A stretch of DNA of 64,000 nucleotides from Asterias rubens (GCF_902459465.1 NC_047063.1:3596001-3660000), one strand, 5' to 3'. Shown: positions 32,708 to 41,547, counted from the first letter of the stretch. Notes: generated from the letters alone by a model not told the origin. Numbers and translations are program-made.

Positions 32708-32780
32708 TGGAGAATCCGGGTATCGATCCCGGTACCTCTCACATGCAAAGCGAGCGCTCTACCACTTGAGCTAATCCCCC
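32708..32780 (-). tRNA. tRNA-Ala-TGC: tRNA-Ala(TGC), unit 22
   Basis: Complete cloverleaf; class A flank. Confidence 0.92.
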
Positions 32781-32855
32781 ATGTTATAGTCACAAATAAC
32801 TTGCATAAAATGGGAACTTTCTTTTTTGAATTTTAAAACAAAAAGACGTAAAGAT

Positions 32856-32928
32856 TGGAGAATCCGGGTATCGATCCCGGTACCTCTCACATGCTAAGCG
32901 AGCGCTCTACCACTTGAGCTAATCCCCC
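32856..32928 (-). tRNA. tRNA-Ala-AGC: tRNA-Ala(AGC), unit 23
   Basis: Complete cloverleaf; class A flank. Confidence 0.93.
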
Positions 32929-33009
32929 ATATGGTTATAGTCACAAATAATTTGCATAAAATGGGAACTTTCTTCTTCTTCTGTTTAGACAACAAAAAGA
33001 CATAAAGAT

Positions 33010-33082
33010 TGGAGAATCCGGGTATCGATCCCGGTACCTCTCACATGCTAAGCGAGCGCTCTACCACTTGAGCTAATCCCCC
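33010..33082 (-). tRNA. tRNA-Ala-AGC: tRNA-Ala(AGC), unit 24
   Basis: Complete cloverleaf. The 3' flank is a hybrid: class A near the gene, class B further out. Confidence 0.93.
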
Positions 33083-33162
33083 ATGTTACAGTCACAAATA
33101 ATTTGCATAAAAATGGGAACTTTCTTCTTCTTCTGTTTGGACAACAAAAAGAGGTTAAAGAT

Positions 33163-33235
33163 TGGAGAATCCGGGTATCGATCCCGGTACCTCTCACATG
33201 CTAAGCGAGCGCTCTACCACTTGAGCTAATCCCCC
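33163..33235 (-). tRNA. tRNA-Ala-AGC: tRNA-Ala(AGC), unit 25
   Basis: Complete cloverleaf; class B flank. Confidence 0.93.
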
Positions 33236-33312
33236 ATATGTTATAGTCACAAATAATTTGCATAAATGGGAACTTTCTTTTTGGAATTTTAAAAACAAAA
33301 AGACATAAAGAT

Positions 33313-33385
33313 TGGAGAATCCGGGTATCGATCCCGGTACCTCTCACATGCTAAGCGAGCGCTCTACCACTTGAGCTAATCCCCC
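33313..33385 (-). tRNA. tRNA-Ala-AGC: tRNA-Ala(AGC), unit 26
   Basis: Complete cloverleaf; class A flank. Confidence 0.93.
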
Positions 33386-33464
33386 ATGTTATAGTCACAA
33401 ATAATTTGCATAAAATGGGAACTTTCTTCTTCTTCTGTTTGGACAACAAAAAGAGGTTAAAGAT

Positions 33465-33537
33465 TGGAGAATCCGGGTATCGATCCCGGTACCTCTCACA
33501 TGCTAAGCGAGCGCTCTACCACTTAAGCTAATCCCCC
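33465..33537 (-). tRNA. tRNA-Ala-AGC: tRNA-Ala(AGC), unit 27
   Basis: C13 to T gives a wobble pair in the D stem; class B flank. Confidence 0.88.
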
Positions 33538-33612
33538 ATGTTATAGTCACAAATAATTTGCATAAAATGGGAACTTTCTTTTTGATTCATTAAAACAAAA
33601 AGACGTAAAGAT

Positions 33613-33685
33613 TGGAGAATCCGGGTATCGATCCCGGTACCTCTCACATGCAAAGCGAGCGCTCTACCACTTGAGCTAATCCCCC
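33613..33685 (-). tRNA. tRNA-Ala-TGC: tRNA-Ala(TGC), unit 28
   Basis: Complete cloverleaf. Flank is an A/C hybrid. Confidence 0.92.
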
Positions 33686-33761
33686 ATGTTATAGTCACAA
33701 ATAATTTGCATAAAATGGGAACTTTCTTTTTTGAATTTTAAAAACAAAAAGACGTAAAGAT

Positions 33762-33834
33762 TGGAGAATCCGGGTATCGATCCCGGTACCTCTCACATGC
33801 AAAGCGAGCGCTCTACCACTTGAGCTAATCCCCC
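33762..33834 (-). tRNA. tRNA-Ala-TGC: tRNA-Ala(TGC), unit 29
   Basis: Complete cloverleaf; class A flank. Confidence 0.92.
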
Positions 33835-33910
33835 ATGTTATAGTCACAAATAGTTTGCATAAAATGGGAACTTTCTTTTTTGAATTTTAAAAACAAAAAG
33901 ACGTAAAGAT

Positions 33911-33983
33911 TGGAGAATCCGGGTATCGATCCCGGTACCTCTCACATGCAAAGCGAGCGCTCTACCACTTGAGCTAATCCCCC
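33911..33983 (-). tRNA. tRNA-Ala-TGC: tRNA-Ala(TGC), unit 30
   Basis: Complete cloverleaf; class A flank. Confidence 0.92.
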
Positions 33984-34059
33984 ATGTTATAGTCACAAAT
34001 AACTTGCATAAAATGGGAACTTTCTTTTTTGAATTTTAAAAACAAAAAGACGTAAAGAT

Positions 34060-34132
34060 TGGAGAATCCGGGTATCGATCCCGGTACCTCTCACATGCTA
34101 AGCGAGCGCTCTACCACTTGAGCTAATCCCCC
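34060..34132 (-). tRNA. tRNA-Ala-AGC: tRNA-Ala(AGC), unit 31
   Basis: Complete cloverleaf; class A flank. Confidence 0.93.
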
Positions 34133-34214
34133 ATATGGTTATAGTCACAAATAATTTGCATAAAATGGGAACTTTCTTCTTCTTCTGTTTAGACAACAAA
34201 AAGAGGTTAAAGAT

Positions 34215-34287
34215 TGGAGAATCCGGGTATCGATCCCGGTACCTCTCACATGCTAAGCGAGCGCTCTACCACTTGAGCTAATCCCCC
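34215..34287 (-). tRNA. tRNA-Ala-AGC: tRNA-Ala(AGC), unit 32
   Basis: Complete cloverleaf; class B flank. Confidence 0.93.
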
Positions 34288-34362
34288 ATGTTATAAGCAC
34301 AAATAATTTGCATAAAATGGGAGTTTCTTTTTTGAATTTTAAGTACAAAAAGACATAAAGAT

Positions 34363-34435
34363 TGGAGAATCCGGGTATCGATCCCGGTACCTCTCACATG
34401 CTAAGCGAGCGCTCTACCACTTGAGCTAATCCCCC
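34363..34435 (-). tRNA. tRNA-Ala-AGC: tRNA-Ala(AGC), unit 33
   Basis: Complete cloverleaf; class A flank. Confidence 0.93.
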
Positions 34436-34514
34436 ATGTTATAGTCACAAATAACTTGCATAAAATGGGAACTTTCTTCTTCTTCTGTTTGGACAACAAA
34501 AAGAGGTTAAAGAT

Positions 34515-34587
34515 TGGAGAATCCGGGTATCGATCCCGGTACCTCTCACATGCTAAGCGAGCGCTCTACCACTTGAGCTAATCCCCC
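34515..34587 (-). tRNA. tRNA-Ala-AGC: tRNA-Ala(AGC), unit 34
   Basis: Complete cloverleaf; class B flank. Confidence 0.93.
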
Positions 34588-34664
34588 ATATGTTATAGTC
34601 ACAAATAATTTGCATAAAATGGGAACTTTCTTTTTGAATTTTAAAAACAAAAAGACGTAAAGAT

Positions 34665-34737
34665 TGGAGAATCCGGGTATCGATCCCGGTACCTCTCACA
34701 TGCTAAGCGAGCGCTCTACCACTTGAGCTAATCCCCC
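34665..34737 (-). tRNA. tRNA-Ala-AGC: tRNA-Ala(AGC), unit 35
   Basis: Complete cloverleaf; class A flank. Confidence 0.93.
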
Positions 34738-34815
34738 ATGTTATAGTCACAAATAATTTGCATAAAATGGGAACTTTCTTCTTCTTCTGTTTGGACAACA
34801 AAAGAGGTTAAAGAT

Positions 34816-34887
34816 TGGAGAATCCGGGTATCGATCCCGGTACCTCTCACATGCTAAGCGAGCGCTCTACCACTTGAGCTAATCCCC
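34816..34887 (-). tRNA. tRNA-Ala-AGC: tRNA-Ala(AGC), unit 36
   Basis: Only four 5' G, so the first acceptor pair is lost; class B flank with a T4 run. Confidence 0.78.
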
Positions 34888-34961
34888 ATGTTATAATCAC
34901 AAATAATTTGCATAAAATGGGAACTTTCTTTTTGATCTTTAAAACAAAAAGACGTAAAGAT

Positions 34962-35034
34962 TGGAGAATCCGGGTATCGATCCCGGTACCTCTCACATGC
35001 TAAGCGAGCGCTCTACCACTTGAGCTAATCCCCC
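34962..35034 (-). tRNA. tRNA-Ala-AGC: tRNA-Ala(AGC), unit 37
   Basis: Complete cloverleaf; shortened A-type flank. Confidence 0.93.
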
Positions 35035-35111
35035 ATGTTATAGTCACAAATAATTTGCATAAAATGGGAACTTTCTTTTTTGAATTTTAAACAACAAAAG
35101 ACGGTAAAGAT

Positions 35112-35184
35112 TGGAGAATCCGGGTATCGATCCCGGTACCTCTCACATGCAAAGCGAGCGCTCTACCACTTGAGCTAATCCCCC
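35112..35184 (-). tRNA. tRNA-Ala-TGC: tRNA-Ala(TGC), unit 38
   Basis: Complete cloverleaf; class A flank with T4. Confidence 0.92.
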
Positions 35185-35259
35185 ATGTTATAGTCACAAA
35201 TAGTTTGCATAAAATGGGAACTTTCTTTTTGAATTTTAAAAACAAAAAGACGTAAAGAT

Positions 35260-35332
35260 TGGAGAATCCGGGTATCGATCCCGGTACCTCTCACATGCTA
35301 AGCGAGCGCTCTACCACTTGAGCTAATCCCCC
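35260..35332 (-). tRNA. tRNA-Ala-AGC: tRNA-Ala(AGC), unit 39
   Basis: Complete cloverleaf; class A flank. Confidence 0.93.
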
Positions 35333-35413
35333 ATGTTATAGTCACAAATAATTTGCATAAAATGGGAACTTTCTTTTTGGAATTTTAAAAACAAAAGACA
35401 TAAGGTTAAAGAT

Positions 35414-35485
35414 TGGAGAATCCGGGTATCGATCCCAGTACCTCTCACATGCTAAGCGAGCGCTCTACCACTTGAGCTAATCCCC
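35414..35485 (-). tRNA. tRNA-Ala-AGC: tRNA-Ala(AGC), unit 40
   Basis: Four 5' G; T stem CTGGG gives one wobble pair. Hybrid flank. Confidence 0.75.
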
Positions 35486-35561
35486 ATGTTATAATCACAA
35501 ATAATTTGCATAAAATGGGTAGTTTCTTTCTTGAATTTCCAAAAAAAAAAGACTTAAAGAT

Positions 35562-35634
35562 TGGAGAATCCGGGTATCGATCCCGGTACCTCTCACATGC
35601 AAAGCGAGCGCTCTAACCACTTGAGCTAATCCCC
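35562..35634 (-). tRNA. tRNA-Ala-TGC: tRNA-Ala(TGC), unit 41
   Basis: Four 5' G and one extra base in the D loop (TGGTTAG); flank with a long T-run. Confidence 0.7.
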
Positions 35635-35706
35635 ATGTTATAATCACAATTTGCATAAAATGGGAACTTTCTTTCTTGAATTTTAAAAACAAAAAGACGT
35701 AAAGAT

Positions 35707-35779
35707 TGGAGAATCCGGGTATCGATCCCGGTACCTCTCACATGCTAAGCGAGCGCTCTACCACTTGAGCTAATCCCCC
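35707..35779 (-). tRNA. tRNA-Ala-AGC: tRNA-Ala(AGC), unit 42
   Basis: Complete cloverleaf; class A flank. Confidence 0.93.
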
Positions 35780-35855
35780 ATGTTATAGGCACAAATAGTT
35801 TGCATAAAATGGGAACTTTCTTTTTTTAATTTTAAAAACAAAAAGACGTAAAGAT

Positions 35856-35928
35856 TGGAGAATCCGGGTATCGATCCCGGTACCTCTCACATGCTAAGCG
35901 AGCGCTCTACCACTTGAGCTAATCCCCC
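35856..35928 (-). tRNA. tRNA-Ala-AGC: tRNA-Ala(AGC), unit 43
   Basis: Complete cloverleaf; class A flank. Confidence 0.93.
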
Positions 35929-36007
35929 ATGTTATAGTCACAAATAATTTGCATAAAATGGGAACTTTCTTCTTCTTCTGTTTGGACAACAAAAAGAGGT
36001 TAAAGAT

Positions 36008-36080
36008 TGGAGAATCCGGGTATCGATCCCGGTACCTCTCACATGCAAAGCGAGCGCTCTACCACTTGAGCTAATCCCCC
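36008..36080 (-). tRNA. tRNA-Ala-TGC: tRNA-Ala(TGC), unit 44
   Basis: Complete cloverleaf; class B flank. Confidence 0.92.
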
Positions 36081-36156
36081 ATGTTATAGTCACAAATAGT
36101 TTGCATAAAATGGGAACTTTCCTTTTTGAATTTTAAAAACAAAAAGACGTAAAGAT

Positions 36157-36229
36157 TGGAGAATCCGGGTATCGATCCCGGTACCTCTCACATGCTAAGC
36201 GAGCGCTCTACCACTTGAGCTAATCCCCC
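36157..36229 (-). tRNA. tRNA-Ala-AGC: tRNA-Ala(AGC), unit 45
   Basis: Complete cloverleaf; class A flank. Confidence 0.93.
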
Positions 36230-36306
36230 ATGTTATAGTCACAAATAATTTGCATAAAATGGGAACTTTCTTCTTCTCTGTTTGGACAACAATAAGAGGT
36301 AAAGAT

Positions 36307-36379
36307 TGGAGAATCCGGGTATCGATCCCGGTACCTCTCACATGCTAAGCGAGCGCTCTACCACTTGAGCTAATCCCCC
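36307..36379 (-). tRNA. tRNA-Ala-AGC: tRNA-Ala(AGC), unit 46
   Basis: Complete cloverleaf; class B flank whose near T-run is interrupted (CTTATTG). Confidence 0.9.
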
Positions 36380-36456
36380 ATGTTATAGTCACAAATAATT
36401 TGCATAAAATGGGAACTTTCTTTTTTGAATTTTAAAAACAAAAAGAGGTTAAAGAT

Positions 36457-36529
36457 TGGAGAATCCGGGTATCGATCCCGGTACCTCTCACATGCTAAGC
36501 GAGCGCTCTACCACTTGAGCTAATCCCCC
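36457..36529 (-). tRNA. tRNA-Ala-AGC: tRNA-Ala(AGC), unit 47
   Basis: Complete cloverleaf; hybrid B/A flank. Confidence 0.93.
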
Positions 36530-36607
36530 ATGTTATAGTCACAAATAATTTGCATAAAATGGGAACTTTCTTCTTCTTCTGTTTGGACAACAAAAGAGGT
36601 TAAAGAT

Positions 36608-36680
36608 TGGAGAATCCGGGTATCGATCCCGGTACCTCTCACATGCTAAGCGAGCGCTCTACCACTTGAGCTAATCCCCC
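36608..36680 (-). tRNA. tRNA-Ala-AGC: tRNA-Ala(AGC), unit 48
   Basis: Complete cloverleaf; class B flank. Confidence 0.93.
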
Positions 36681-36757
36681 ATGTTATAATCACAAATAAT
36701 TTGCATAAAATGGGAACTTTCTTTCTTGAATTTTTAAAACAAAAAGAGGTTAAAGAT

Positions 36758-36830
36758 TGGAGAATCCGGGTATCGATCCCGGTACCTCTCACATGCTAAG
36801 CGAGCGCTCTACCACTTGAGCTAATCCCCC
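36758..36830 (-). tRNA. tRNA-Ala-AGC: tRNA-Ala(AGC), unit 49
   Basis: Complete cloverleaf; hybrid B/A flank. Confidence 0.93.
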
Positions 36831-36909
36831 ATGTTATAATCACAAATAATTTGCATAAAATGGGAACTTTCTTTTTGATTCATTTGGACAACAAATAGAG
36901 GTTAAAGAT

Positions 36910-36981
36910 TGGAGAATCCGGGTATCGATCCCGGTACCTCTCACATGCTAAGCGAGCGCTCTACCACTTGAGCTAATCCCC
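36910..36981 (-). tRNA. tRNA-Ala-AGC: tRNA-Ala(AGC), unit 50
   Basis: Four 5' G; near T-run interrupted (CTATTTG). Hybrid B/C flank. Confidence 0.75.
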
Positions 36982-37057
36982 ATGTTATAATCACAAATAA
37001 TTTGCATAAAATGGGAAGTTTCTTTCTTGAATTTTAAAAACAAAAAGACGTAAAGAT

Positions 37058-37130
37058 TGGAGAATCCGGGTATCGATCCCGGTACCTCTCACATGCTAAG
37101 CGAGCGCTCTACCACTTGAGCTAATCCCCC
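37058..37130 (-). tRNA. tRNA-Ala-AGC: tRNA-Ala(AGC), unit 51
   Basis: Complete cloverleaf; class A flank. Confidence 0.93.
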
Positions 37131-37206
37131 ATGTTATAGGCACAAATAGTTTGCATAAAATGGGAACTTTCTGTTTTGAATTTTAAAAACAAAAAGACGT
37201 AAAGAT

Positions 37207-37279
37207 TGGAGAATCCGGGTATCGATCCCGGTACCTCTCACATGCTAAGCGAGCGCTCTACCACTTGAGCTAATCCCCC
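37207..37279 (-). tRNA. tRNA-Ala-AGC: tRNA-Ala(AGC), unit 52
   Basis: Complete cloverleaf; class A flank. Confidence 0.93.
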
Positions 37280-37356
37280 ATGTTATAAGCACAAATAATT
37301 TGCATAAAATGGGAACTTTCTTTTTTGATTTATTAAAACAAAAAGAGGTTAAAGAT

Positions 37357-37429
37357 TGGAGAATCCGGGTATCGATCCCGGTACCTCTCACATGCTAAGC
37401 GAGCGCTCTACCACTTGAGCTAATCCCCC
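37357..37429 (-). tRNA. tRNA-Ala-AGC: tRNA-Ala(AGC), unit 53
   Basis: Complete cloverleaf; class C flank. Confidence 0.93.
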
Positions 37430-37505
37430 ATGTTATAAGCACAATCAATTTGCATAAAATGGGAACTTTCTCTTTGATTTATTAAAACAAAAAGAGGTTA
37501 AAGAT

Positions 37506-37578
37506 TGGAGAATCCGGGTATCGATCCCGGTACCTCTCACATGCTAAGCGAGCGCTCTACCACTTGAGCTAATCCCCC
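37506..37578 (-). tRNA. tRNA-Ala-AGC: tRNA-Ala(AGC), unit 54
   Basis: Complete cloverleaf; class C flank. Confidence 0.93.
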
Positions 37579-37654
37579 ATGTTATAATCACAAATAATTT
37601 GCATAAAATGGGAACTTTCTTTTTGATTCATTAAAACAAAAAGAGGTTAAAGAT

Positions 37655-37727
37655 TGGAGAATCCGGGTATCGATCCAAGTACCTCTCACATGCTAAGCGA
37701 GCGCTCTACCACTTGAGCTAATCCCCC
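37655..37727 (-). tRNA. tRNA-Ala-AGC: tRNA-Ala(AGC), unit 55, T-stem variant
   Basis: T stem CTTGG opposite CCCGG: one wobble and one mismatch. The same variant recurs in units 63, 73 and 83. Class C flank. Confidence 0.75.
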
Positions 37728-37803
37728 ATTGTTTAATCACAAATAATTTGCATAAAATGGGAACTTTCTTTTTGATTCATTAAAACAAAAAGAGGTTAAA
37801 GAT

Positions 37804-37876
37804 TGGAGAATCCGGGTATCGATCCCGGTACCTCTCACATGCAAAGCGAGCGCTCTACCACTTGAGCTAATCCCCC
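37804..37876 (-). tRNA. tRNA-Ala-TGC: tRNA-Ala(TGC), unit 56
   Basis: Complete cloverleaf; class C flank. Confidence 0.92.
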
Positions 37877-37952
37877 ATGTTATAGTCACAAATAGTTTGT
37901 ATAAAATGGGAACTTTCCTTTTTGAATTTTAAAAACAAAAAGACGTAAAGAT

Positions 37953-38024
37953 TGGAGAATCCGGTATCGATCCCTGTACCTCTCACATGCTAAGCGAGCG
38001 CTCTACCACTTGAGCTAATCCCCC
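37953..38024 (-). tRNA. tRNA-Ala-AGC: tRNA-Ala(AGC), unit 57, T-arm deletion
   Basis: 72 nt; one base lost from the 3' T-stem strand (CCGG) and a CAGGG 5' strand. Probably impaired. Class A flank. Confidence 0.65.
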
Positions 38025-38102
38025 ATGTTATAGTCACAAATAATTTGCATAAACTGGGAACTTTCTTCTTCTCTGTTTGGACAACAATAAGAGGGTAAAG
38101 AT

Positions 38103-38174
38103 TGGAGAATCCGGTATCGATCCCGGTACCTCTCACATGCTAAGCGAGCGCTCTGCCACTTGAGCTAATCCCCC
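38103..38174 (-). tRNA. tRNA-Ala-AGC: tRNA-Ala(AGC), unit 58, T-arm deletion
   Basis: 72 nt; same T-stem deletion as unit 57, plus GGCAG in the D loop. Class B flank. Confidence 0.65.
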
Positions 38175-38253
38175 ATGTTATAGTCACAAATAATTTGCAT
38201 AAAATGGGAACTTTCTTCTTCTTCTGTTTGGACAACAAAAAGAGTTTAACGAT

Positions 38254-38326
38254 TGGAGAATCCGGGTACTGATCCCGGTACCTCTCACATGCTAAGCGAG
38301 CGCTCTACCACTTGAGCTAATCCCCC
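38254..38326 (-). tRNA. tRNA-Ala-AGC: tRNA-Ala(AGC), unit 59, B-box variant
   Basis: T loop ATCAGTA changes the two bases after C56, damaging the B box. Class B flank. Confidence 0.72.
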
Positions 38327-38405
38327 ATGTTATAAGCACAAATAATTTGCATAAAATAGGAACTTTCTTCTTCTTCTGTTTGGACAACAAAAAGAGGTTA
38401 AATAT

Positions 38406-38478
38406 TGGAGAATCCGGGTATCGATCCCGGTACCTCTCACATGCTAAGCGAGCGCTCTACCACTTGAGCTAATCCCCC
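38406..38478 (-). tRNA. tRNA-Ala-AGC: tRNA-Ala(AGC), unit 60
   Basis: Complete cloverleaf; class B flank. Confidence 0.92.
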
Positions 38479-38554
38479 ATGTTATAAGCTCAATCAATTT
38501 GCATAAAATGGGCACTTTCTCTTTGATTTATTAAAACAAAAAGAGGTTAAAAGT

Positions 38555-38627
38555 TGGAGAATCCGGGTATCGATCCCGGTACCTCTCACATGCTAAGCGA
38601 GCGCTCTACCACTTGAGCTAATCCCCC
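38555..38627 (-). tRNA. tRNA-Ala-AGC: tRNA-Ala(AGC), unit 61
   Basis: Complete cloverleaf; class C flank. Confidence 0.92.
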
Positions 38628-38702
38628 ATGTTAAAGCACAATCAATTTGCATAAAATTGGCACTTTCTCTTTGATTTATTAAAACAAAAAGAGGTTAAAA
38701 AT

Positions 38703-38774
38703 TGAAGATCCGGGTATCGATCCCGGTACCTCTCACATGCTAAGCGAGTGCTCTACCACTTGAGCTTATCCCCC
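38703..38774 (-). pseudogene. tRNA-Ala-like, unit 62, damaged acceptor
   Basis: The 3' acceptor strand has lost one base and reads ATCTTC; further changes at the 5' side (GATAAGC) and before the anticodon stem. AGC anticodon kept. Confidence 0.7.
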
Positions 38775-38850
38775 ATGTTATAATCACAAATAATTTGCAT
38801 AAAATGGGAACTTTCTTTTTGATTCATTAAAACAAAAAGAGGTTAAAGAT

Positions 38851-38923
38851 TGGAGAATCCGGGTATCGATCCAAGTACCTCTCACATGCTAAGCGAGCGC
38901 TCTACTACTTGAGCTAATCCCCC
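38851..38923 (-). tRNA. tRNA-Ala-AGC: tRNA-Ala(AGC), unit 63, T-stem variant
   Basis: CTTGG T stem as in unit 55, and G19 to A in the D loop. First unit of the ten-unit repeat. Confidence 0.72.
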
Positions 38924-38999
38924 ATTTTTTAATCACAAATAATGTGCATAAAATGGGAACTTTCTTTTTGATTCATTAAAACAAAAAGAGGTTAAAGAT

Positions 39000-39072
39000 T
39001 GGAGAATCCGGGTATCGATTCCGGTACCTCTCACATGCAAAGCGAGCGCTCTACCACTTGAGCTAATCCCCC
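39000..39072 (-). tRNA. tRNA-Ala-TGC: tRNA-Ala(TGC), unit 64
   Basis: T stem CCGGA opposite CCCGG, one mismatch; class C flank. Same change in unit 74. Confidence 0.78.
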
Positions 39073-39148
39073 ATGTTATAGTCACAAATAGTTTGTATAA
39101 AATGGGAACTTTCCTTTTTGAATTTTAAAAACAAAAAGACGTAAAGAT

Positions 39149-39220
39149 TGGAGAATCCGGTATCGATCCCTGTACCTCTCACATGCTAAGCGAGCGCTCT
39201 ACCACTTGAGCTAATCCCCC
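39149..39220 (-). tRNA. tRNA-Ala-AGC: tRNA-Ala(AGC), unit 65, T-arm deletion
   Basis: 72 nt, identical type to unit 57. Class A flank. Confidence 0.65.
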
Positions 39221-39298
39221 ATGTTATAGTCACAAATAATTTGCATAAACTGGGAACTTTCTTCTTCTCTGTTTGGACAACAATAAGAGGGTAAAGAT

Positions 39299-39370
39299 TG
39301 GAGAATCCGGTATCGATCCCGGTACCTCTCACATGCTAAGCGAGCGCTCTGCCACTTGAGCTAATCCCCC
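39299..39370 (-). tRNA. tRNA-Ala-AGC: tRNA-Ala(AGC), unit 66, T-arm deletion
   Basis: 72 nt, same changes as unit 58. Class B flank. Confidence 0.65.
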
Positions 39371-39449
39371 ATGTTATAGTCACAAATAATTTGCATAAAA
39401 TGGGAACTTTCTTCTTCTTCTGTTTGGACAACAAAAAGAGGTTAACGAT

Positions 39450-39522
39450 TGGAGAATCCGGGTACTGATCCCGGTACCTCTCACACGCTAAGCGAGCGCT
39501 CTACCACTTGAGCTAATCCCCC
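39450..39522 (-). tRNA. tRNA-Ala-AGC: tRNA-Ala(AGC), unit 67, B-box variant
   Basis: ATCAGTA T loop as in unit 59; anticodon loop TTAGCGT (A37 to G). Confidence 0.7.
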
Positions 39523-39601
39523 ATGTTATAAGCACAAATAATTTGCATAAAATAGGAACTTTCTTCTTCTTCTGTTTGGACAACAAATAGAGGTTAAATA
39601 T

Positions 39602-39674
39602 TGGAGAATCCGGGTATCGATCCCGGTACCTCTCACATGCTAAGCGAGCGCTCTACCACTTGAGCTAATCCCCC
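39602..39674 (-). tRNA. tRNA-Ala-AGC: tRNA-Ala(AGC), unit 68
   Basis: Complete cloverleaf; class B flank with interrupted T-run. Confidence 0.9.
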
Positions 39675-39750
39675 ATGTTATAGGCACAAATAGTTTGCAT
39701 AAAATGGGAACTTTCTTTTTTGAATTTTAAAAACAAAAAGACGTAAAGAT

Positions 39751-39823
39751 TGGAGAATCCGGGTATCGATCCCGGTACCTCTCACATGCTAAGCGAGCGC
39801 TCTACCACTTGAGCTAATCCCCC
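39751..39823 (-). tRNA. tRNA-Ala-AGC: tRNA-Ala(AGC), unit 69
   Basis: Complete cloverleaf; class A flank. Confidence 0.93.
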
Positions 39824-39899
39824 ATGTTATAAGCACAATCAATTTGCATAAAATGGGCACTTTCTCTTTGATTTATTAAAACAAAAAGAGGTTAAAAAT

Positions 39900-39972
39900 T
39901 TGAGAATCCGGGTATCGATCCCGGTACCTCTCACATGCTAAGCGAGCGCTCTAACACTTGAGCTAATCCCCC
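39900..39972 (-). tRNA. tRNA-Ala-AGC: tRNA-Ala(AGC), unit 70
   Basis: C72 to A and G19 to T; likely weakened. Class C flank. Confidence 0.72.
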
Positions 39973-40051
39973 ATGTTATAATCACAAATAATTTGCATAA
40001 AATGGGAACTTTCTTCTTCTTCTGTTTGGACAACAAAAAGAGGTTAAAGAT

Positions 40052-40124
40052 TGGAGAATCCGGGTATCGATCCCGGTACCTCTCACATGCAAAGCGAGCG
40101 CTCTACCACTTGAGCTAATCCCCC
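40052..40124 (-). tRNA. tRNA-Ala-TGC: tRNA-Ala(TGC), unit 71
   Basis: Complete cloverleaf; class B flank. Confidence 0.92.
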
Positions 40125-40198
40125 ATGTTAAAGCACAATCAATTTGCATAAAATTGGCACTTTCTCTTTGATTCATTAAAACAAAAAGAGGTTAAAAT

Positions 40199-40270
40199 TG
40201 AAGATCCGGGTATCGATCCCGGTACCTCTCACATGCTAAGCGAGCGCTCTACCACTTGAGCTAATCCCCC
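40199..40270 (-). pseudogene. tRNA-Ala-like, unit 72, damaged acceptor
   Basis: Same acceptor deletion as unit 62 (ATCTTC); rest intact, AGC. Class C flank. Confidence 0.68.
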
Positions 40271-40346
40271 ATGTTATAATCACAAATAATTTGCATAAAA
40301 TGGGAACTTTCTTTTTGATTCATTAAAACAAAAAGAGGTTAAAGAT

Positions 40347-40419
40347 TGGAGAATCCGGGTATCGATCCAAGTACCTCTCACATGCTAAGCGAGCGCTCTA
40401 CCACTTGAGCTAATCCCCC
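40347..40419 (-). tRNA. tRNA-Ala-AGC: tRNA-Ala(AGC), unit 73, T-stem variant
   Basis: CTTGG T stem; opens the second copy of the ten-unit repeat. Class C flank. Confidence 0.75.
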
Positions 40420-40495
40420 ATTTTTTTATCACAAATAATGTGCATAAAATGGGAACTTTCTTTTTGATTCATTAAAACAAAAAGAGGTTAAAGAT

Positions 40496-40568
40496 TGGAG
40501 AATCCGGGTATCGATTCCGGTACCTCTCACATGCAAAGCGAGCGCTCTACCACTTGAGCTAATCCCCC
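40496..40568 (-). tRNA. tRNA-Ala-TGC: tRNA-Ala(TGC), unit 74
   Basis: CCGGA T stem as in unit 64. Class C flank. Confidence 0.78.
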
Positions 40569-40644
40569 ATGTTATAGTCACAAATAGTTTGTATAAAATG
40601 GGAACTTTCCTTTTTGAATTTTAAAAACAAAAAGACGTAAAGAT

Positions 40645-40716
40645 TGGAGAATCCGGTATCGATCCCGGTACCTCTCACATGCTAAGCGAGCGCTCTACCA
40701 CTTGAGCTAATCCCCC
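40645..40716 (-). tRNA. tRNA-Ala-AGC: tRNA-Ala(AGC), unit 75, T-arm deletion
   Basis: 72 nt; CCGGG opposite shortened CCGG. Class A flank. Confidence 0.68.
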
Positions 40717-40794
40717 ATGTTATAGTCACAAATAATTTGTATAAACTGGGAACTTTCTTCTTCTCTGTTTGGACAACAATAAGAGGGTAAAGAT

Positions 40795-40866
40795 TGGAGA
40801 ATCCGGTATCGATCCCGGTACCTCTCACATGCTAAGCGAGCGCTCTGCCACTTGAGCTAATCCCCC
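40795..40866 (-). tRNA. tRNA-Ala-AGC: tRNA-Ala(AGC), unit 76, T-arm deletion
   Basis: 72 nt; same changes as units 58 and 66. Class B flank. Confidence 0.65.
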
Positions 40867-40945
40867 ATGTTATAGTCACAAATAATATGCATAAAATGGG
40901 AACTTTCGTCTTCTTTTGTTTGGACAACAAAAAGAGGTTAACGAT

Positions 40946-41018
40946 TGGAGAATCCGGGTACCGATCCCGGTACCTCTCACACGCTAAGCGAGCGCTCTAC
41001 CACTTGAGCTAATCCCCC
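40946..41018 (-). tRNA. tRNA-Ala-AGC: tRNA-Ala(AGC), unit 77
   Basis: T loop ATCGGTA (A58 to G) and anticodon loop TTAGCGT. Class B flank. Confidence 0.75.
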
Positions 41019-41097
41019 ATGTTATAAGCACAAATAATTTGCATAAAATAGGAACTTTCTTCTTCTTCTCTTTGGACAACAAATAGAGGTTAAAGAT

Positions 41098-41170
41098 TGG
41101 AGAATCCGGGTATCGATCCCGGTACCTCTCACATGCTAAGCGAGCGCTCTACCACTTGAGCTAATCCCCC
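41098..41170 (-). tRNA. tRNA-Ala-AGC: tRNA-Ala(AGC), unit 78
   Basis: Complete cloverleaf; class B flank. Confidence 0.92.
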
Positions 41171-41246
41171 ATGTTATAGGCACAAATAGTTTGCATAAAA
41201 TGGGAACTTTCTTTTTTGAATTTTAAAAACAAAAAGACGTAAAGAT

Positions 41247-41319
41247 TGGAGAATCCGGGTATCGATCCCGGTACCTCTCACATGCTAAGCGAGCGCTCTA
41301 CCACTTGAGCTAATCCCCC
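41247..41319 (-). tRNA. tRNA-Ala-AGC: tRNA-Ala(AGC), unit 79
   Basis: Complete cloverleaf; class A flank. Confidence 0.93.
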
Positions 41320-41395
41320 ATGTTATAAGCACAATCAATTTGCATAAAATGGGCACTTTCTCTTTGATTTATTAAAACAAAAAGAGGTTAAAAAT

Positions 41396-41468
41396 TGGAG
41401 AATCCGGGTATCGATCCCGGTACCTCTCACATGCTAAGCGAGCGCTCTACCACTTGAGCTAATCCCCC
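41396..41468 (-). tRNA. tRNA-Ala-AGC: tRNA-Ala(AGC), unit 80
   Basis: Complete cloverleaf; class C flank. Confidence 0.93.
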
Positions 41469-41547
41469 ATGTTATAATCACAAATAATTTGCATAAAATG
41501 GGAACTTTCTTCTTCTTCTGTTTGGACAACAAAAAGAGGTTAAAGAT

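Noticed and set aside
29606-40176. Minus-strand open frames through the tRNA array (for example MVERTLIACERYRDRYPDS at 29902)
   Set aside because: They translate the tRNA bodies and spacers themselves; frames persist only because the units repeat.
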